Assembly (NCBI GenBank): GCA_009823395.1
Contig: CM020502.1
Location: forward strand, 1,627,501-1,691,500
Length of the DNA: 64,000 nucleotides
From: Thamnaconus septentrionalis
Taxonomy: Eukaryota; Chordata; Actinopteri; Tetraodontiformes; Monacanthidae
Direction: 5' to 3'
The first letter of the stretch is position 1. The number at the start of each line of letters is the position of its first letter. The notes beneath the pieces are model-generated. The model was not told the DNA's origin. It was given only the letters and a program-made list of their open reading frames with translations, and did no database searches. The position numbers were made by a program, and so were the translations under genes. Positions 1 through 10,915 of this stretch are shown here, in pieces.

Positions 1-430
1 GAAAAAGATGCTTTCAGCCATTCAGACCAGAGTGTTTCCTCCTCGAGTGGCAGCTGTGACATCAGCATCTTTTCTTCGACACGATGCTGATATAACGCAG
101 ATGGTTCATTCTATCACCATCATGCAGAAAATTATAAGCGTCGGGAAATTTCTTCTTTCTCGCTTGGGTTTCGCTCGGTTTTCAGACACCATTTTCAAAA
201 GGCGCCTTCGGTCTGAATGGGTTAAAAATATCCCTGACCTTCAGGTGATGCTGAATCTTTCATGTTGGCAAGATTCCAGCCCCTGAAGTGTGACTTTACC
301 GCCCACCACACCCACCGCCACCGATCTGGCCCCCTGCGGCCTGGCCAATAAAGACAGAAGAGATCGATAATGTATCAAAATATCATCCCTGCTGTCACTA
401 ATGCGTCACAACTGTGCCTTGACCACCACA

Positions 431-493
<63 letters not shown>

Positions 494-1524
494 TGTGCGT
501 GTGCGTGTGCGTGTGCGTGTGCGTGCGCGTGTGCTGTGCATTCTCGCCCGCGTTGCTTTGGCTCTGTCACAGGTGTCCTCTGTCGTTTCTCTCTCAGCCC
601 TCTGCTGTTGAAAAGGTAGGAACTCTGGTGTGTCTCCCTTCGGTTGCCAGGCTTTGCCTGACGTGCAGAGCACTCCTCCCAAAGTGTGTGTGCGCGTGTG
701 TGTGTGTGTGCATGTCAGCTAGATGTCTTTAAAATAGAATGGATCAGAATGCCTCACCCACTTCATGATTATCAATAGTGACTTTGATTATTCGCCTTGC
801 ACTCACCAACCCACATTGCTGACATTTCAGTGTTGGGTTTCACTGATTTATCTTGAAAAGGTGCTTTGTAAAAGCCAGAATATGACAGAACCAATCGGCT
901 TCCTGTCAGGAAAAAGAGGCGGAGTTTAGCTGTAATCAAAAGTGGTGATGCGAGAAAACAGTTTCAACAGCTCTGGCATCCAGTTGAGTGTTTCTCCTTG
1001 TGCCGAGAGGAAATGGTATCTAGCTGTTCTGCTGATGGAGGCAAATTCTGATTGGTCTGCTTGGAAAGTGTCCGAAGGACGATTTGTCCAATCACCTTTT
1101 AGTTTTTAAAAGGGACAAACCCTTCTTTGCCAAAAGGTTTCCTGTGGGCTCCTCGTCAAAGTCATGAATTTCATCTTTGTGCAAAATTCCTTCCCAAGTT
1201 GTTGACATTTTGGATCCAGTAGTTTAGACGCTATGTGAGGAGGAGTGCTGTCTCACCTTCGTAGCTAGCAGTGTGCGTAGAGCTGTACCAGATCGCTCCT
1301 AGCTCATGAAACCCCCCTGAGAGTGCATCCTGGAGAAGCTGAAGAGATGGCACATGGTTTTTAAAAAAACAAAACAAGAAAAAAAATCCAAATTCATAGA
1401 TCTTTTTGCTTTCTCCTTCCCCTCATCATCACACCATCTGCTCTCTGCTCTCTCCACCTGCATGTTCTTTTTTCTTCCCTCTTCGTCTTGCCATCTTCAC
1501 CTCGTCCTGCCCGCCCCCACACAG
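1..1524 (+). other. Intronic sequence of GRAMD4 upstream of the first visible exon
   Basis: I find no exon here. A (TG)n microsatellite runs from 433 to about 489 and continues as GTGTGC-type repeats to 534, with a shorter TG run near 684-710. Open frames over these runs are translated dinucleotide repeats. The rest is ordinary A/T-leaning intronic sequence. Confidence 0.6.
433..534. repeat. (TG)n / (GTGTGC)n microsatellite
   Basis: Pure TG dinucleotides are followed by TG interrupted regularly by CG. It lies in a GRAMD4 intron and can form Z-DNA in principle. Confidence 0.95.
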
Positions 1525-1669
1525 GTCCAGCCGGTGGTTTCCAGGAGCAGCCTCACCGCTGTCCCGTGCGGGGTCAACAGGGAGGAGGAGACGGGCCGCT
1601 CCCACAGCACCAAGAAGGGAGCCTTCCACGAGATCTTCAACCTGCAGGAGTCGGAGCGCCCCCTGTCAG
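1525..1669 (+). CDS. gramd4: GRAMD4 exon: linker and start of GRAM domain
   Basis: The exon follows a pyrimidine-rich tract ending in CCCCACACAG and ends before the donor GTGAGT. It starts in phase 0 and leaves one base of a Val codon. It encodes a Ser/Arg-rich linker, then STKKGAFHEIFNLQESERPL, the entry into the GRAM domain. In-frame codons continue into the intron upstream, but the splice acceptor and loss of similarity mark the exon edge. Confidence 0.85.
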
Positions 1670-1829
1670 GTGAGTGCGGCCACTGCGACAGTAGCGGGAT
1701 ACAGTATTAATTCCAGTTTTAGAAAAGTATTCACATTTTGTACCGAAGTAAAACGACAGATAAGTGTGGAAAAAATACTCTGGTAAAAGCACTGATTCAA
1801 CTCTTTTGCTCAAGTTAAAGTAATTAAAA

Positions 1830-1864
<35 letters not shown>

Positions 1865-4197
1865 CCTTCAGTGTAGCAATACATCTGTTGATAATTTTTG
1901 CAAAAATTAAAAAGTTGTAATAGAATAATCTGGTCTGAACTGACCAGAGATCAGAGGTCTTGATGAGCAGCTGGATCATTTTTAACAGTTTTGCTACTCT
2001 TAATACTCTGTTTTTTTTCCAATTTAAGGAGTTCAACATACAAATATTTATGTACAAATGTAGGGAGTAAAAGTGAAAAGAAATTCTAAAGTAAAGTACA
2101 GATACCAGTAACACAGTATTTGTACTTTGTTTCTTCCCACCTCTGGTGTCATAATTCTAATAATTCTGTGGGGTTGCAAGTGAAACAGCCACAATGCTGC
2201 CATCGAATCTCACAGTCCTGCTTTTTTCCTCCCCTCCCGCGTTTACAGTGTGTGAGAACGGCTGGAGGTGCTGCCTGATAAACAGGGACAGGAAGATGCC
2301 GACGGACTACATCAGGAACGGAGTGCTCTACGTCACGGAGAAGTAAGTGGGACGCCTTATCTCAGGAGGGCACCTTTTATCGTCGCACTGCCGCCCCCAA
2401 CTGGCTGCAAGGGAGGGTCCACTTCTACCCGTGCAGCCAGCGGAGCTGCCGACAAGGTGGCCTGTGAAGTAGCGGAGTCGGTCACTGGAGGACAGTGAGG
2501 CATTTAGGCCCCTCCCCCTGTTTTGGCTCTCTTCAGTATTCAGTGTACTTGCATGTTTGAGTGAATGGCCTCTGTTGTGTCCACCAGCTACCTTTGCTTC
2601 GAGAGCTCCAGCTCCAGGTCTGGATCGTCCAAGAAGAACAAAGTCATCAAGCTGGTGGACATCACCGACATACAAAAAGTAACTTGGAAAAAAAAAGTTA
2701 TTTTTGAAAAAAATAAATAAATAAAAACGTTTGCCATAGAGTTTGCATTTTAAGCGAACTAACATGTTCTTGTTTGTCTCAATCCTGCAGTACAAAGTTC
2801 TGTCTGTCCTACCAGGAAGTGGGATGGGCATCTCTATAGCCACGCCGTCCACTCAGAAGGTACCACATGGAGATATATTTATCCATCCATCCAGCCAGCC
2901 AGCCATTTTCTATACCCACTTATTTCTGAGCTCAGGGTCACGGGAGTCTGCTGGAGCCTATCCCAGCTGTCATAGGGCGAAGGCAGGGTGACACCCTGGA
3001 CAAGTCAGCAGGGCCACATTGGGACAAACAACCATTCACACCCACATATACACATACAGACAATTTACAGTTTCCAGTTGACCTCACATACATGTTTTTG
3101 GAGTGTGGGAGGAAGCCGGAGAAGACACAGGCAGACACAGGGAGAACATGCAAATTCCACACAGAAAGGTGCCTGGCCCGGAATCAAACCTGCAACCCTC
3201 TTGCTGTGAGGTGGCAGTGCTAGCAACTGCGCCACCATTGTTATTATTGCTTGGAGACAGTGACTTGTTGCTGTACTGTATGTGTGAACAGCGCTTCTGA
3301 TCAGCGTCTTAGATTTTGGACTCCATTGTAAGTTTTGACAGAAACAACACTTTATTCAAATATTTTTTTTATTCACGCGCCGCCACTAGCGGTAGAATCG
3401 AATGGCTGCCCCAGGTAGGCTTCTGCTATTTTTCAGGAATTGCGTTTTGGAGGAAACTGTGAACAAATTGCTAAATATGTTTTCTTTAGATCTACAGAGA
3501 TTTTATTTTTTAGTAATTATTACATTTCTCTGTCTTCGCTGAAGATAACAAAACATACAAAATGGATAAATTACAATACCTCTCACAATCAATGACCGCC
3601 TCAGCACCACTGAGGGCTCCGAGACGCTTTTCTCAGATGTGCTCCAGTCTGTGGTATGACAGCTGTCACGAGGCAGGAGGTGCTTCTTATTTCACAACCA
3701 GATCTATTTATCTGTAGCTCTATAGCTGTGTTGCTTTTCTACCACTAGATGCAGGAATGAAGCCTGCAGTGGATTAAAGGTCAAGTGTGTAATTTTTGGA
3801 GATTTTGAGAAGACACTGCGACAACAAGTGGTTTCATTTTAGAGGGCAGCGGTCTTTTGCTCACCCTCCCTCTGCCGAGCTTGCCAGTGAGATACGGTGG
3901 CCTGTGCACACAAACCTGGAGACCTCGTCCACCTTCTTCTTTGTTGGTTTATGTGAGGACACAAGCACTCACCCTAAATACGAAAGTCACTGCTGTGACA
4001 GTACAGACTTTGAGGTTTGAGGCTAACTCTTCCTGGTAACATCATTTCCCTCTAACTTCTGACACCGATGTGGATGCTAAATGCAATGATATACATTTGA
4101 AATTAGCCACTATTTATTTTTTGTCCACGTAAAAACATTTTCCATACAGAGGAATATGTATGTAGGAATGGGACTTGATATTTTATGAAAGCGCGCG

Positions 4198-4240
<43 letters not shown>

Positions 4241-4613
4241 GTGTATATATAAATGACTTTTATTCTACTGCAAATATACGTTTTATTAATGTATTAATGG
4301 GCAGTATATTGAGCTTTTATCAACATGGAAATCATTAATTACACCAAATTTTACACACAGGACCTTTAAATGGGTCTCCATGATTAGCTCCGAAACAAAC
4401 AAACCCCAAAGCCGGACCTCCAGAACTATTCAGGAAGCTCATCGCCAACACCTTCGCTTGCGCCGCCGCATGGTGATAACCACGCGCTTCTGTCTCTTTC
4501 AGCCACTGGTGTTCGGCGCCATGATCCACCGGGACGAGGCGTTCGAGGCCATCTTCACCCAGTACATGAAGATCATGACCACCTCCAAGCCACCAGCCAG
4601 CGCCGAGCTCTAG
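1525..4613 (+). CDS. gramd4: GRAM domain-containing protein 4, C-terminal five exons (partial gene)
   Basis: Five exons with GT-AG introns join in one frame: 1525-1669, 2249-2342, 2588-2678, 2791-2859 and 4503-4613 (TAG stop). They total 510 nt, or 169 residues plus stop. Phases agree at every junction: a Val codon splits after its first base, an Asn codon after its second, and the last two junctions are phase 0. The peptide carries the GRAM domain from about residue 35 (FHEIFNL) through CENGWRCCLINRDRKMPTDY, YLCFESS, VIKLVDITDIQKYKVLSVLP and PLVFGAMIHRDEAFEAIF, close to what I recall of GRAMD4. GRAM domains are PH-like and bind membrane phosphoinositides. GRAMD4 (also called death-inducing protein) is reported as an E2F1 target that promotes apoptosis at mitochondria. 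The N-terminal coiled-coil and membrane segments lie upstream of the window. The convergent neighbour CERK supports the call. A GRAMD paralogue is the main alternative. Confidence 0.88.
1714..2145. mobile_element. Tol2-like hAT miniature element (degenerate) in GRAMD4 intron
   Basis: The left part reads AAAAGTATTCACATTTTGTA and the right end CTTCCCACCTCTG. This fits the CAGAGGTG...GTAAAAGTA pattern of Tol2-type hAT termini, and both ends are rich in GTAAAAGTA-like subterminal motifs. The left terminus is eroded and I could not find an 8-bp target duplication. A (A)n run sits inside at 1831-1861. A related copy lies at 11942-12490. Confidence 0.6.
2249..2342 (+). CDS. gramd4: GRAMD4 exon: GRAM domain core 1
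   Basis: The exon lies between acceptor GTTTACAG and donor GTAAGT. It completes the Val codon and encodes CENGWRCCLINRDRKMPTDY followed by an IRNGVLYVTE strand, the most conserved stretch of the GRAMD4 GRAM domain. It ends on two bases of an Asn codon. Confidence 0.88.
2588..2678 (+). CDS. gramd4: GRAMD4 exon: GRAM domain core 2
   Basis: Acceptor TCCACCAG and donor GTAACT bound the exon. It encodes YLCFES, a serine/lysine loop (SSSRSGSSKKN) and the VIKLVDITDIQK strand-helix. The loop is serine-rich and probably exposed. The donor is weaker than the others (GTAACT). Confidence 0.86.
2791..2859 (+). CDS. gramd4: GRAMD4 exon: YKVLSVLPGSGMGI segment
   Basis: This 69-nt phase 0-0 exon has acceptor AATCCTGCAG and donor GTACCA. 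It encodes YKVLSVLPGSGMGISIATPS and TQK. Skipping it would preserve the frame but remove a GRAM strand. Confidence 0.86.
2881..3236 (-). mobile_element. Teleost LINE-type 3' tail, reverse orientation, in GRAMD4 last intron
   Basis: The stretch begins with ATCCATCCATCC and contains GGAGCCTATCCCAGCTGTCA, GGGAGAACATGCAAATTCCA, CAACCCTCTTGCTGTGAGG and ends in GCGCCACCATTG. These blocks are characteristic of a very common fish non-LTR retrotransposon 3' region (L2/Maui-like). The ATCC run is the reverse complement of the (ATGG)n 3' tail, so the copy is in minus orientation. The exact family is from memory. Confidence 0.7.
3778..4365. mobile_element. piggyBac-type miniature element (TTAA target duplication) in GRAMD4 last intron
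   Basis: The element is flanked on both sides by TTAA (3774-3777 and 4366-4369). Its ends are inverted: AGGTCAAGTGTGTAATTTTT on the left, and the right end read in reverse gives AGGTCCTGTGTGTAAAATTT. It is 588 bp with no transposase, and it contains a (CA)n microsatellite at 4200-4236. The TTAA duplication and short inverted ends are diagnostic of piggyBac-type mobilisation. Confidence 0.8.
4503..4613 (+). CDS. gramd4: GRAMD4 last exon and stop
   Basis: Acceptor TCTCTTTCAG precedes PLVFGAMIHRDEAFEAIF, the last strand and helix of the GRAM domain. A short tail follows (TQYMKIMTTSKPPASAEL) with a TAG stop at 4611-4613. The intron before it (2860-4502) holds a LINE tail and a piggyBac-type element. 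Confidence 0.88.
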   Translation, partial: PLVFGAMIHRDEAFEAIFTQYMKIMTTSKPPASAEL

Positions 4614-5459
4614 ACCGGGGCCGCATCCCGAAGAGGGGGAGGAGCCTCCTGAGATTCAACAAGACCGGAGGAAAAAGAAATGAAGGGGAGGAAAAAAAAA
4701 CAAAAACAAAAAACCTAACCAGGCTCTCTCTGACCCCTCCCTTCTGATTTCCTCTCCGCCGACCTCCTCAGTGATGATTGTCGGCCAACTTTAATCAGTA
4801 GAGTTCCTGTTTAGGCCACGTGGGAGGGGATGCGTGGGAGCGTGGCGGCCTCCACAGGCAGGATTTTAGGCAAGGATTTTTAGCAAGGATGGACCTGTTT
4901 TTTTTTCTTACTCTATCAGCAGACAGCAGGCGAGGAGGCTGGTTCTCCTCCCACCTGATCGACTGACCGCTCTCCTGACTTATTTTGGTCCGTGTTTGCA
5001 TGTGCGTGCGTGCGTGCGTGCGTGCGGTGTGTGTACGTGAGCGTGTGTTGCTGTTTTCTCAGCCCACCCTCTTCTCCCAGAGTTGGCGGAGTGATTGTGT
5101 TTTTGTGTGTGTGTGTATGTGTATGTGTGTGTGTGTGTGTGTGTGAGAGTGTGTCACTGTGGTCGCGACAACGAACAGCAAGATGTACAATCAAGAGACA
5201 AAAATGTGTATGTTCCAGCTTCAGAAACTCTTGTGCGCTCTGTGGCTACTTAATAACTGTGAGTTTGGTTGTGAATTATTATTATTATTTTTCATGCCTG
5301 TTAGCTGTGAAATCCTCAGATCGCCACTTGAATTACGCTGAGCCTTTCTGTTAGTTTATGTTAACCCCCCTTTATTTTTATTTTTCTTCCCTTCCCACAA
5401 ACTGGCAGCCTCTGTGCTTTTAGTCTTTCTGAGCTGCTTCAGCGTCTGTCTCAGTGTAA

Positions 5460-5493
<34 letters not shown>

Positions 5494-6505
5494 TTTCTTT
5501 GTGTCTTTTCTTTCTTTTTCTTCTTTTTTTCTTTAAAAAAAAAAAAGCCTTTCTTTTTGTGTAATGTTGCTATTAACTCAGCGCCTTCTGGATGTTTTAA
5601 CTGCTGGTCTGCCAAGTGCACAACCGTTGTTAGGTGGTTTCAGCGTTCACAGCCCTTTCCGGCTCGCATTCTGTTTTCCGAGCTCCTCTTTTCCACGCTG
5701 TACGTGAACGGAAACGTCCGAGTAGCCTCCCCGCACTTTAACTGGAATTGCAGAAAAAAAATTGTTACGGCGAACAGGTGAATTATTTCGCTGGAAGCCA
5801 CAAAGGTTGGTGTTGGCGCACGTAGCAGTGGAGGTCAGGTCGTGCAGTTTATTACAACTTAAACAAATGTACGTCACGTCCTGCAGGTGTCAATAGAGTT
5901 CGCAGTCGGTGGCTCAAATCACTCAGACAGTCCCTCAAGCTGGCCAGAGAAGAAGAAATTTCAACATCTGCTAGATTACTAAATTCTTTGTATTAGAAAT
6001 TTGAAATCAATTTTTGAACATCTGTGAGTAGCACGTCGGGCTATTTCAGGCGACGTCTGCAGGCTGAAATGAAGGATTCACAGCACACGTTAGACTTTTG
6101 AAATGAGACAACCAGGATTATGAGCTAGCGTAGACATAATTTATGCGTCATTTATTATCACCCCCTATGGAGCAGAGACCCTCTCCATGTGTCTCATTGC
6201 CGATCTTTTTCTTTTTCCTTTTTTTTTTGTTGAAAGGTGTACAGAGGAAGACCGAGTGAACATGTTCAGCGTCAATTTATTTAAAGGCGTTGCGTGTGCA
6301 AGACCAGAGCAGGTCTCTGCTCTTGCAGGACGGCTCAGGTGTACGGAGATGATGCCAAACTAGAGGAGAAGTTGGAGTGTGTTTTGTGGAAACGGCTTTT
6401 GAGACTCAGAAACAGGAGGCTGTCAAGGGGCTTCTACCACTCCTCCACTTACTTCCTGCCCAGCAGTGCAAGCCCCACAGTTAAACTGGAGACCTTGATA
6501 TTTAA

Positions 6506-6735
6506 AGGCCCCATATCAGCACCAGTTTCAGATATGTACTTTTCATGCTAGACTCCAGTGGAGCACCCTTATAGGGTCAATTACAACAACCTCAAAAAAC
6601 AAACAAACAAAAAAACAACCCTGTGATGTCACAAAGGGTGGATTTTTTTATTTTTTTTTACGGACTGTGTTTTAGTGCACAATTTATGAAATGTAGAGCC
6701 CATTGGCCAAGTGAATGTTGCACAGTATGGGGCCT
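6506..6735. mobile_element. piggyBac-type miniature element in the GRAMD4 3' UTR
   Basis: TTAA flanks both ends (6502-6505 and 6736-6739). The termini AGGCCCCATA and TATGGGGCCT are perfect inverted repeats of 10 bp. It is 230 bp, non-coding, with an A/T-rich centre. It is a different family from the element at 3778-4365. Confidence 0.78.
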
Positions 6736-7641
6736 TTAAATGTCTGTTTATTCTTCTTAGTTTTACACTGGATAATATTTGGTAAAACCATCAACGTCGT
6801 ACTTGTGTCACAAATTAAGAGAATTATTTTCTGTTGGCTTCCCCTCAGACAGAAAATATCCGAGTTTCACTTAAAGTCTCCTCCTGTGTTATTAGAATCA
6901 GCTGACCTGGATATGAAGTTGCCTGGTGAGCAACGGACCAGATCAGCAAACCAAATGTCTATTATTATATTATTTAGTTGTATAAATTCAATAAAAATGG
7001 ATACTTTTCTTTGAACATCCATTGAAATGATTTGGTCTGTTAACAGGCTGCCTTTTTGACATGTTTTTTTTTTCCATTTCAGTTTAGAAATATATTTGAC
7101 TTGTGAAGTTGCGGGAGAGAAGGAAACTTGTCACACTGTTGGTAAAACAACAAAAATGTCATAGTCTTAAAGCTTTTACTTGTTAGCTCTGCAGGCTAGG
7201 CTAAGCTCAAATAAGGCACAGAATGTATCACCTTCTAAATGTTTAGCTTTCTTTTTTGATTATTATATTTTTTTTTGTTTGCCAAATCTTTAATTTTCTG
7301 CCTGCCATGTTCTGCGTACACTCATGTTTACAGAAGGTTGTATTAGCTGTAATTTTGTTACTTGGCTTTTTTTCCTTCTTTTTAAACCCAGTTTGAATTC
7401 CTTTGTCTCCGGAGTTATGATGACTGGTCACTGACTGAATGTTTCAGCTCTCACTGGCTCTGTCTTCTCTCTTTTCAACTCACGAGGAAACTCAAGTCGA
7501 AGCAGCAACACGCTATTTCGGAATCTCGTACATGGTAGCACTTTGTCACATTGGATTGTTGTGTAGCTGAGCAGAGACGATGTTATTGACTTTGTCCACT
7601 GCGACTTGATGCACCTTTTTTGGAGTGTATAGTGAGGCAGA

Positions 7642-7647
7642 AATAAA
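7642..7647 (+). terminator. Candidate polyadenylation signal of GRAMD4
   Basis: AATAAA lies 3.03 kb after the stop codon and is followed by a T-rich stretch. An alternative AATAAA is at 6990-6995. Transcript evidence would be needed to choose. Confidence 0.4.
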
Positions 7648-8663
7648 TTTTGCTATTTAAATTGACAACAAATTGTTCACTCATGTTCTTGAATGCCCTC
7701 AATGCTAAATAGGAGCTAATGTTAGCAGCTGACCAGGCGAGCTAAGATAGCGCCAATATTACATTTTTAGTAACCCGTTTTTGGCTTGTTTGTCGCTGAT
7801 TTTACATATTGCGAGATTCAAACACAATACAGCAAGTCATTACCATTAAATTAAAAATGGTAAACCCTTAAAATTAGCACAGTGGTATCCACACATTCCA
7901 TTCTTGAACTTCGTATTCATAAACCTACAGTTTTAAATGTATTTAGTCAGTGGGTAAGAAGTTAGCATATTCAGTTTTCTATTGGTCCCTCAGAAAAATA
8001 CATTATTATATATATATATATATATATTTTAAAACGACCCTTACCATAATTTGATCATGTTATTAAAATAAGAACTCCCTAAATGTTGATTATATTTTTT
8101 GATTTTTGAAACGTCCGTTTGAGCTGCTTCCTATTCTGTGAAGATGCGAGATAATCCTCCACAGGAGCGTCAGGATTCTAGACATGTTTAACACCAGTAA
8201 TCTTATTTCATGTCGGCATTGAAAAAAAGGAAGAAAAACTTTTAAATCAAGAAAAAGTTTGGGTTATGTTTTGTGCTAAGAGTAGCAACACGTCAAACTC
8301 GGGACAGTGAGTTAGCCGCAAGTGATAACCGTCGTTGTGAGTTACTCGTTGTGACTTGCTGTAACGGGGGGTTTCCATTTCTTCTTCCTTTTTTTTTCTA
8401 TGTCAGATGAATTTGTACAAAAAGAATTCACGTGTACATCGAAAAAAAAAAGAGTTTTTAAAAAGACGTGTCTATTGTAAAGGATGATGTCATGTACATT
8501 TTCTTAATTTAAGTAAATTAATTTATCGTATTTCGGTCTTGGCTGTTTTTATTTTCTCGCAATGTAAACAGTCAGCTTGACAGGAACCTTCTTGTTGGCA
8601 TGACGCAGTACCTCAATGTAGCCACACGAGGTCACTCGAAGACTTCAAACCACAATTATCCTA

Positions 8664-9437
8664 CAGTGGCCAAAAAGGCCAAACACAGCACAACTGCCTC
8701 ATATTTGCTGACGAAAACAGCTGTAGGTATGCAAACAATGCGAATCACAACACAAGTCTAAGCAAGGTACAAAAAGAGGATCGTGGTGCAAACGACAACA
8801 AAAAACATGTTGCAAGATATTAAAAACATATAAATATTCATCAAACGCGCTGCAAACAGAGTAAGATGCAAAGCACAACAGAATGCAAAACAAGAAAACA
8901 AATGCAAACGAATAAACAAGACAAACAAACAAACAAACAAACAAACAAACAAACACAAACGCTGCATAAACCAGTCACTACAACGGAAGTGCTCCAAACC
9001 TGCGGGGGCGCACTTAGAGGAACAGCGGGACAAGTCAATGGAACACCACACAGGTAGGCCAAGGAGGAGGACTGACTGACGGTGTTTCAGACAACAGCGG
9101 GAGGTACGACTTAGCACGGTAATGTGATTTCTGCAGGTGTGGAGCACTTCTGTTGTAGTGACTGGTTTATGCAGCGGTTTTGTTTTTTTTCGTTTGCTTG
9201 TGGTTTGCATTTGTTTTGTTTTGCATCGCTTCTCTGTCTGTAACTCGTTTGATGATTAAGTTTGTTTATTTGTCTTGCAGCACGGTTTTGTTTTTTTTTA
9301 ATTTGCCACACCAACTTTTGTGTTTAGACTTTTGTTTGTGTTTGCGAATTTGCATCGTTTCCATACCTGCAGCTTATTTTAGCCACCTAAGGCGCATTGG
9401 GCAGTTGTATTGTGTTTGGCCCTTGTCGGCCACCTTG
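8664..9437. mobile_element. Foldback (long inverted-repeat) element
   Basis: The two halves are imperfect reverse complements. CTGCATAAACCAGTCACTAC near 8961 matches the reverse of GTAGTGACTGGTTTATGCAG near 9154. The outer GGCCAAACACAGCACAACTG near 8678 matches the reverse of CAGTTGTATTGTGTTTGGCC near 9403. Arms are about 340 and 300 bp around a loop of about 130 bp (9005-9134). An (AAAC)n microsatellite (8928-8955) sits in the left arm. The ends (CAGTGGCC and GGCCACCTTG) are degenerate and no target duplication is clear. No transposase is present. Confidence 0.75.
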
Positions 9438-10786
9438 TCGTATGGTGTCGAATGAAAATGAATGAATTAAAAATGAGTCGACGTTTTCCACAAGGAACAT
9501 CTCAGTCACGAAGCACAACAAACATAAGTGAAAGGTAACATGCAATGCTTTTTTTTCTGATTCCTGTTTATCGTCTTGATGCTTCTGAAGGCACCACGCA
9601 CGATTAGTGAGCCAATAAACCTCGGCCTTACAGCTTTCCGCTCCAAAAACGCTTTCCGTGTTGGAACTTTCTGATGTTTCGATTGAAAACATGACATTTT
9701 AAGCTTCACAAATCTCTTTGTTTATCTTTAAAGATGTGTGTATCGTGTCGGAGGAATGATAGCTGACGTTTCCGTTGCTCCAATTTGGGGAAACGACGAC
9801 AAAAAAAAAAAAAAATAAAAGTAGCAGTAACTTTCATGAAGTCGGTGTCACTCGGAAAACGACACCTCGGAGGGTCGTTCCGCCGTCCCACTCTGCTGCT
9901 CGGCTTGATGGATAGCCGAGTATATTTAGTCAAGCCAGAGGGGGCGTCGCCTAACATGGAGGTCACCCGCCATCTGATGCACGGGCGTTTTTCTTTTTAA
10001 AAACTCACAAGCTTCTGATAACCTCCCATAAATAACTGTCACTCCGCCCTGTAGTCCCCACACTCCCACCTGTTATCACTCTGTTCGCGAACTGGGCCAT
10101 GAGAATGAAACACAGCTCGTCATCTTATTTTGAAATGTAATCCAACGTAATTTCCATGAAACTGTTGTTGTACGACACTCATAAAGTATTTATTTATTTA
10201 TTTTTTAAATCCCCACCATTGTGCACGTTGGGAAAAAAATAAATAAATAAACTGCAGATTTTCAGAGAACTTTTACCAAAACCTGCATGTGTGTGGGTTT
10301 TCACCCGCAACTGTGTTGCAAATATCTGCGTTGAGATTTGAGACAAGCAGCAGGTGGCGTCATTCTCCAGCCAGAGAGCCGTTTTGCTGCAGCAGTGGGA
10401 GGCAGAGCAGAGCGGCATGATGATGTCACCCAAAGGCCCAGGCAGACAGAAGCTTAATGAGCTGCTGCTCCATATCAAATATGGCTTCTTTTTTTTTTTT
10501 TTGGCCTGTCGAAAATGTTCAATTAATTTTTTTCCCCTGTGCATCATTTTGGTTTTGGTCTACAGACGGAAGATCAAATTCAGGTTATAAAGGTTATAGT
10601 GCACTTTTTTTTAAATATAACTTTTAATGAGTGCAACGCTGAAGTATAATTTGCTTTCCTTGCTCAGTTTGTTTTATCACAATTTATTGAGAATCTCAGG
10701 AGTCAGACAAGTGGTTACACTCACAGTGGGGATCAGTATATGATTGTAAAGCTGTGATGAGTTGAGGTGACCTCTCTCACTGTCTC

Positions 10787-10915
<129 letters not shown>

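Larger units (their letters stand above)
4614..7665 (+). other. gramd4: Probable 3' UTR of GRAMD4
   Basis: The region follows the stop codon and has no splice-supported coding potential. It includes (TG)n runs at about 5104-5153 and 5461-5490, and a piggyBac-type element at 6506-6735. AATAAA occurs at 6990-6995 and 7642-7647. I take the second as the likely main end, so the boundary is an inference. Usage could extend further or stop earlier. Confidence 0.5.

Noticed and set aside
370..732. Frames rich in Cys-Val or His-Thr repeats (also at 4992-5354, 10677-10949 and 31578-32059)
   Set aside because: They are translations of (TG)n/(CA)n microsatellites.
1406..1786. Alternative plus-strand frame of 126 codons over the first GRAMD4 exon
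   Set aside because: The frame that gives the GRAM domain sequence and joins the next exon in phase is the other one.
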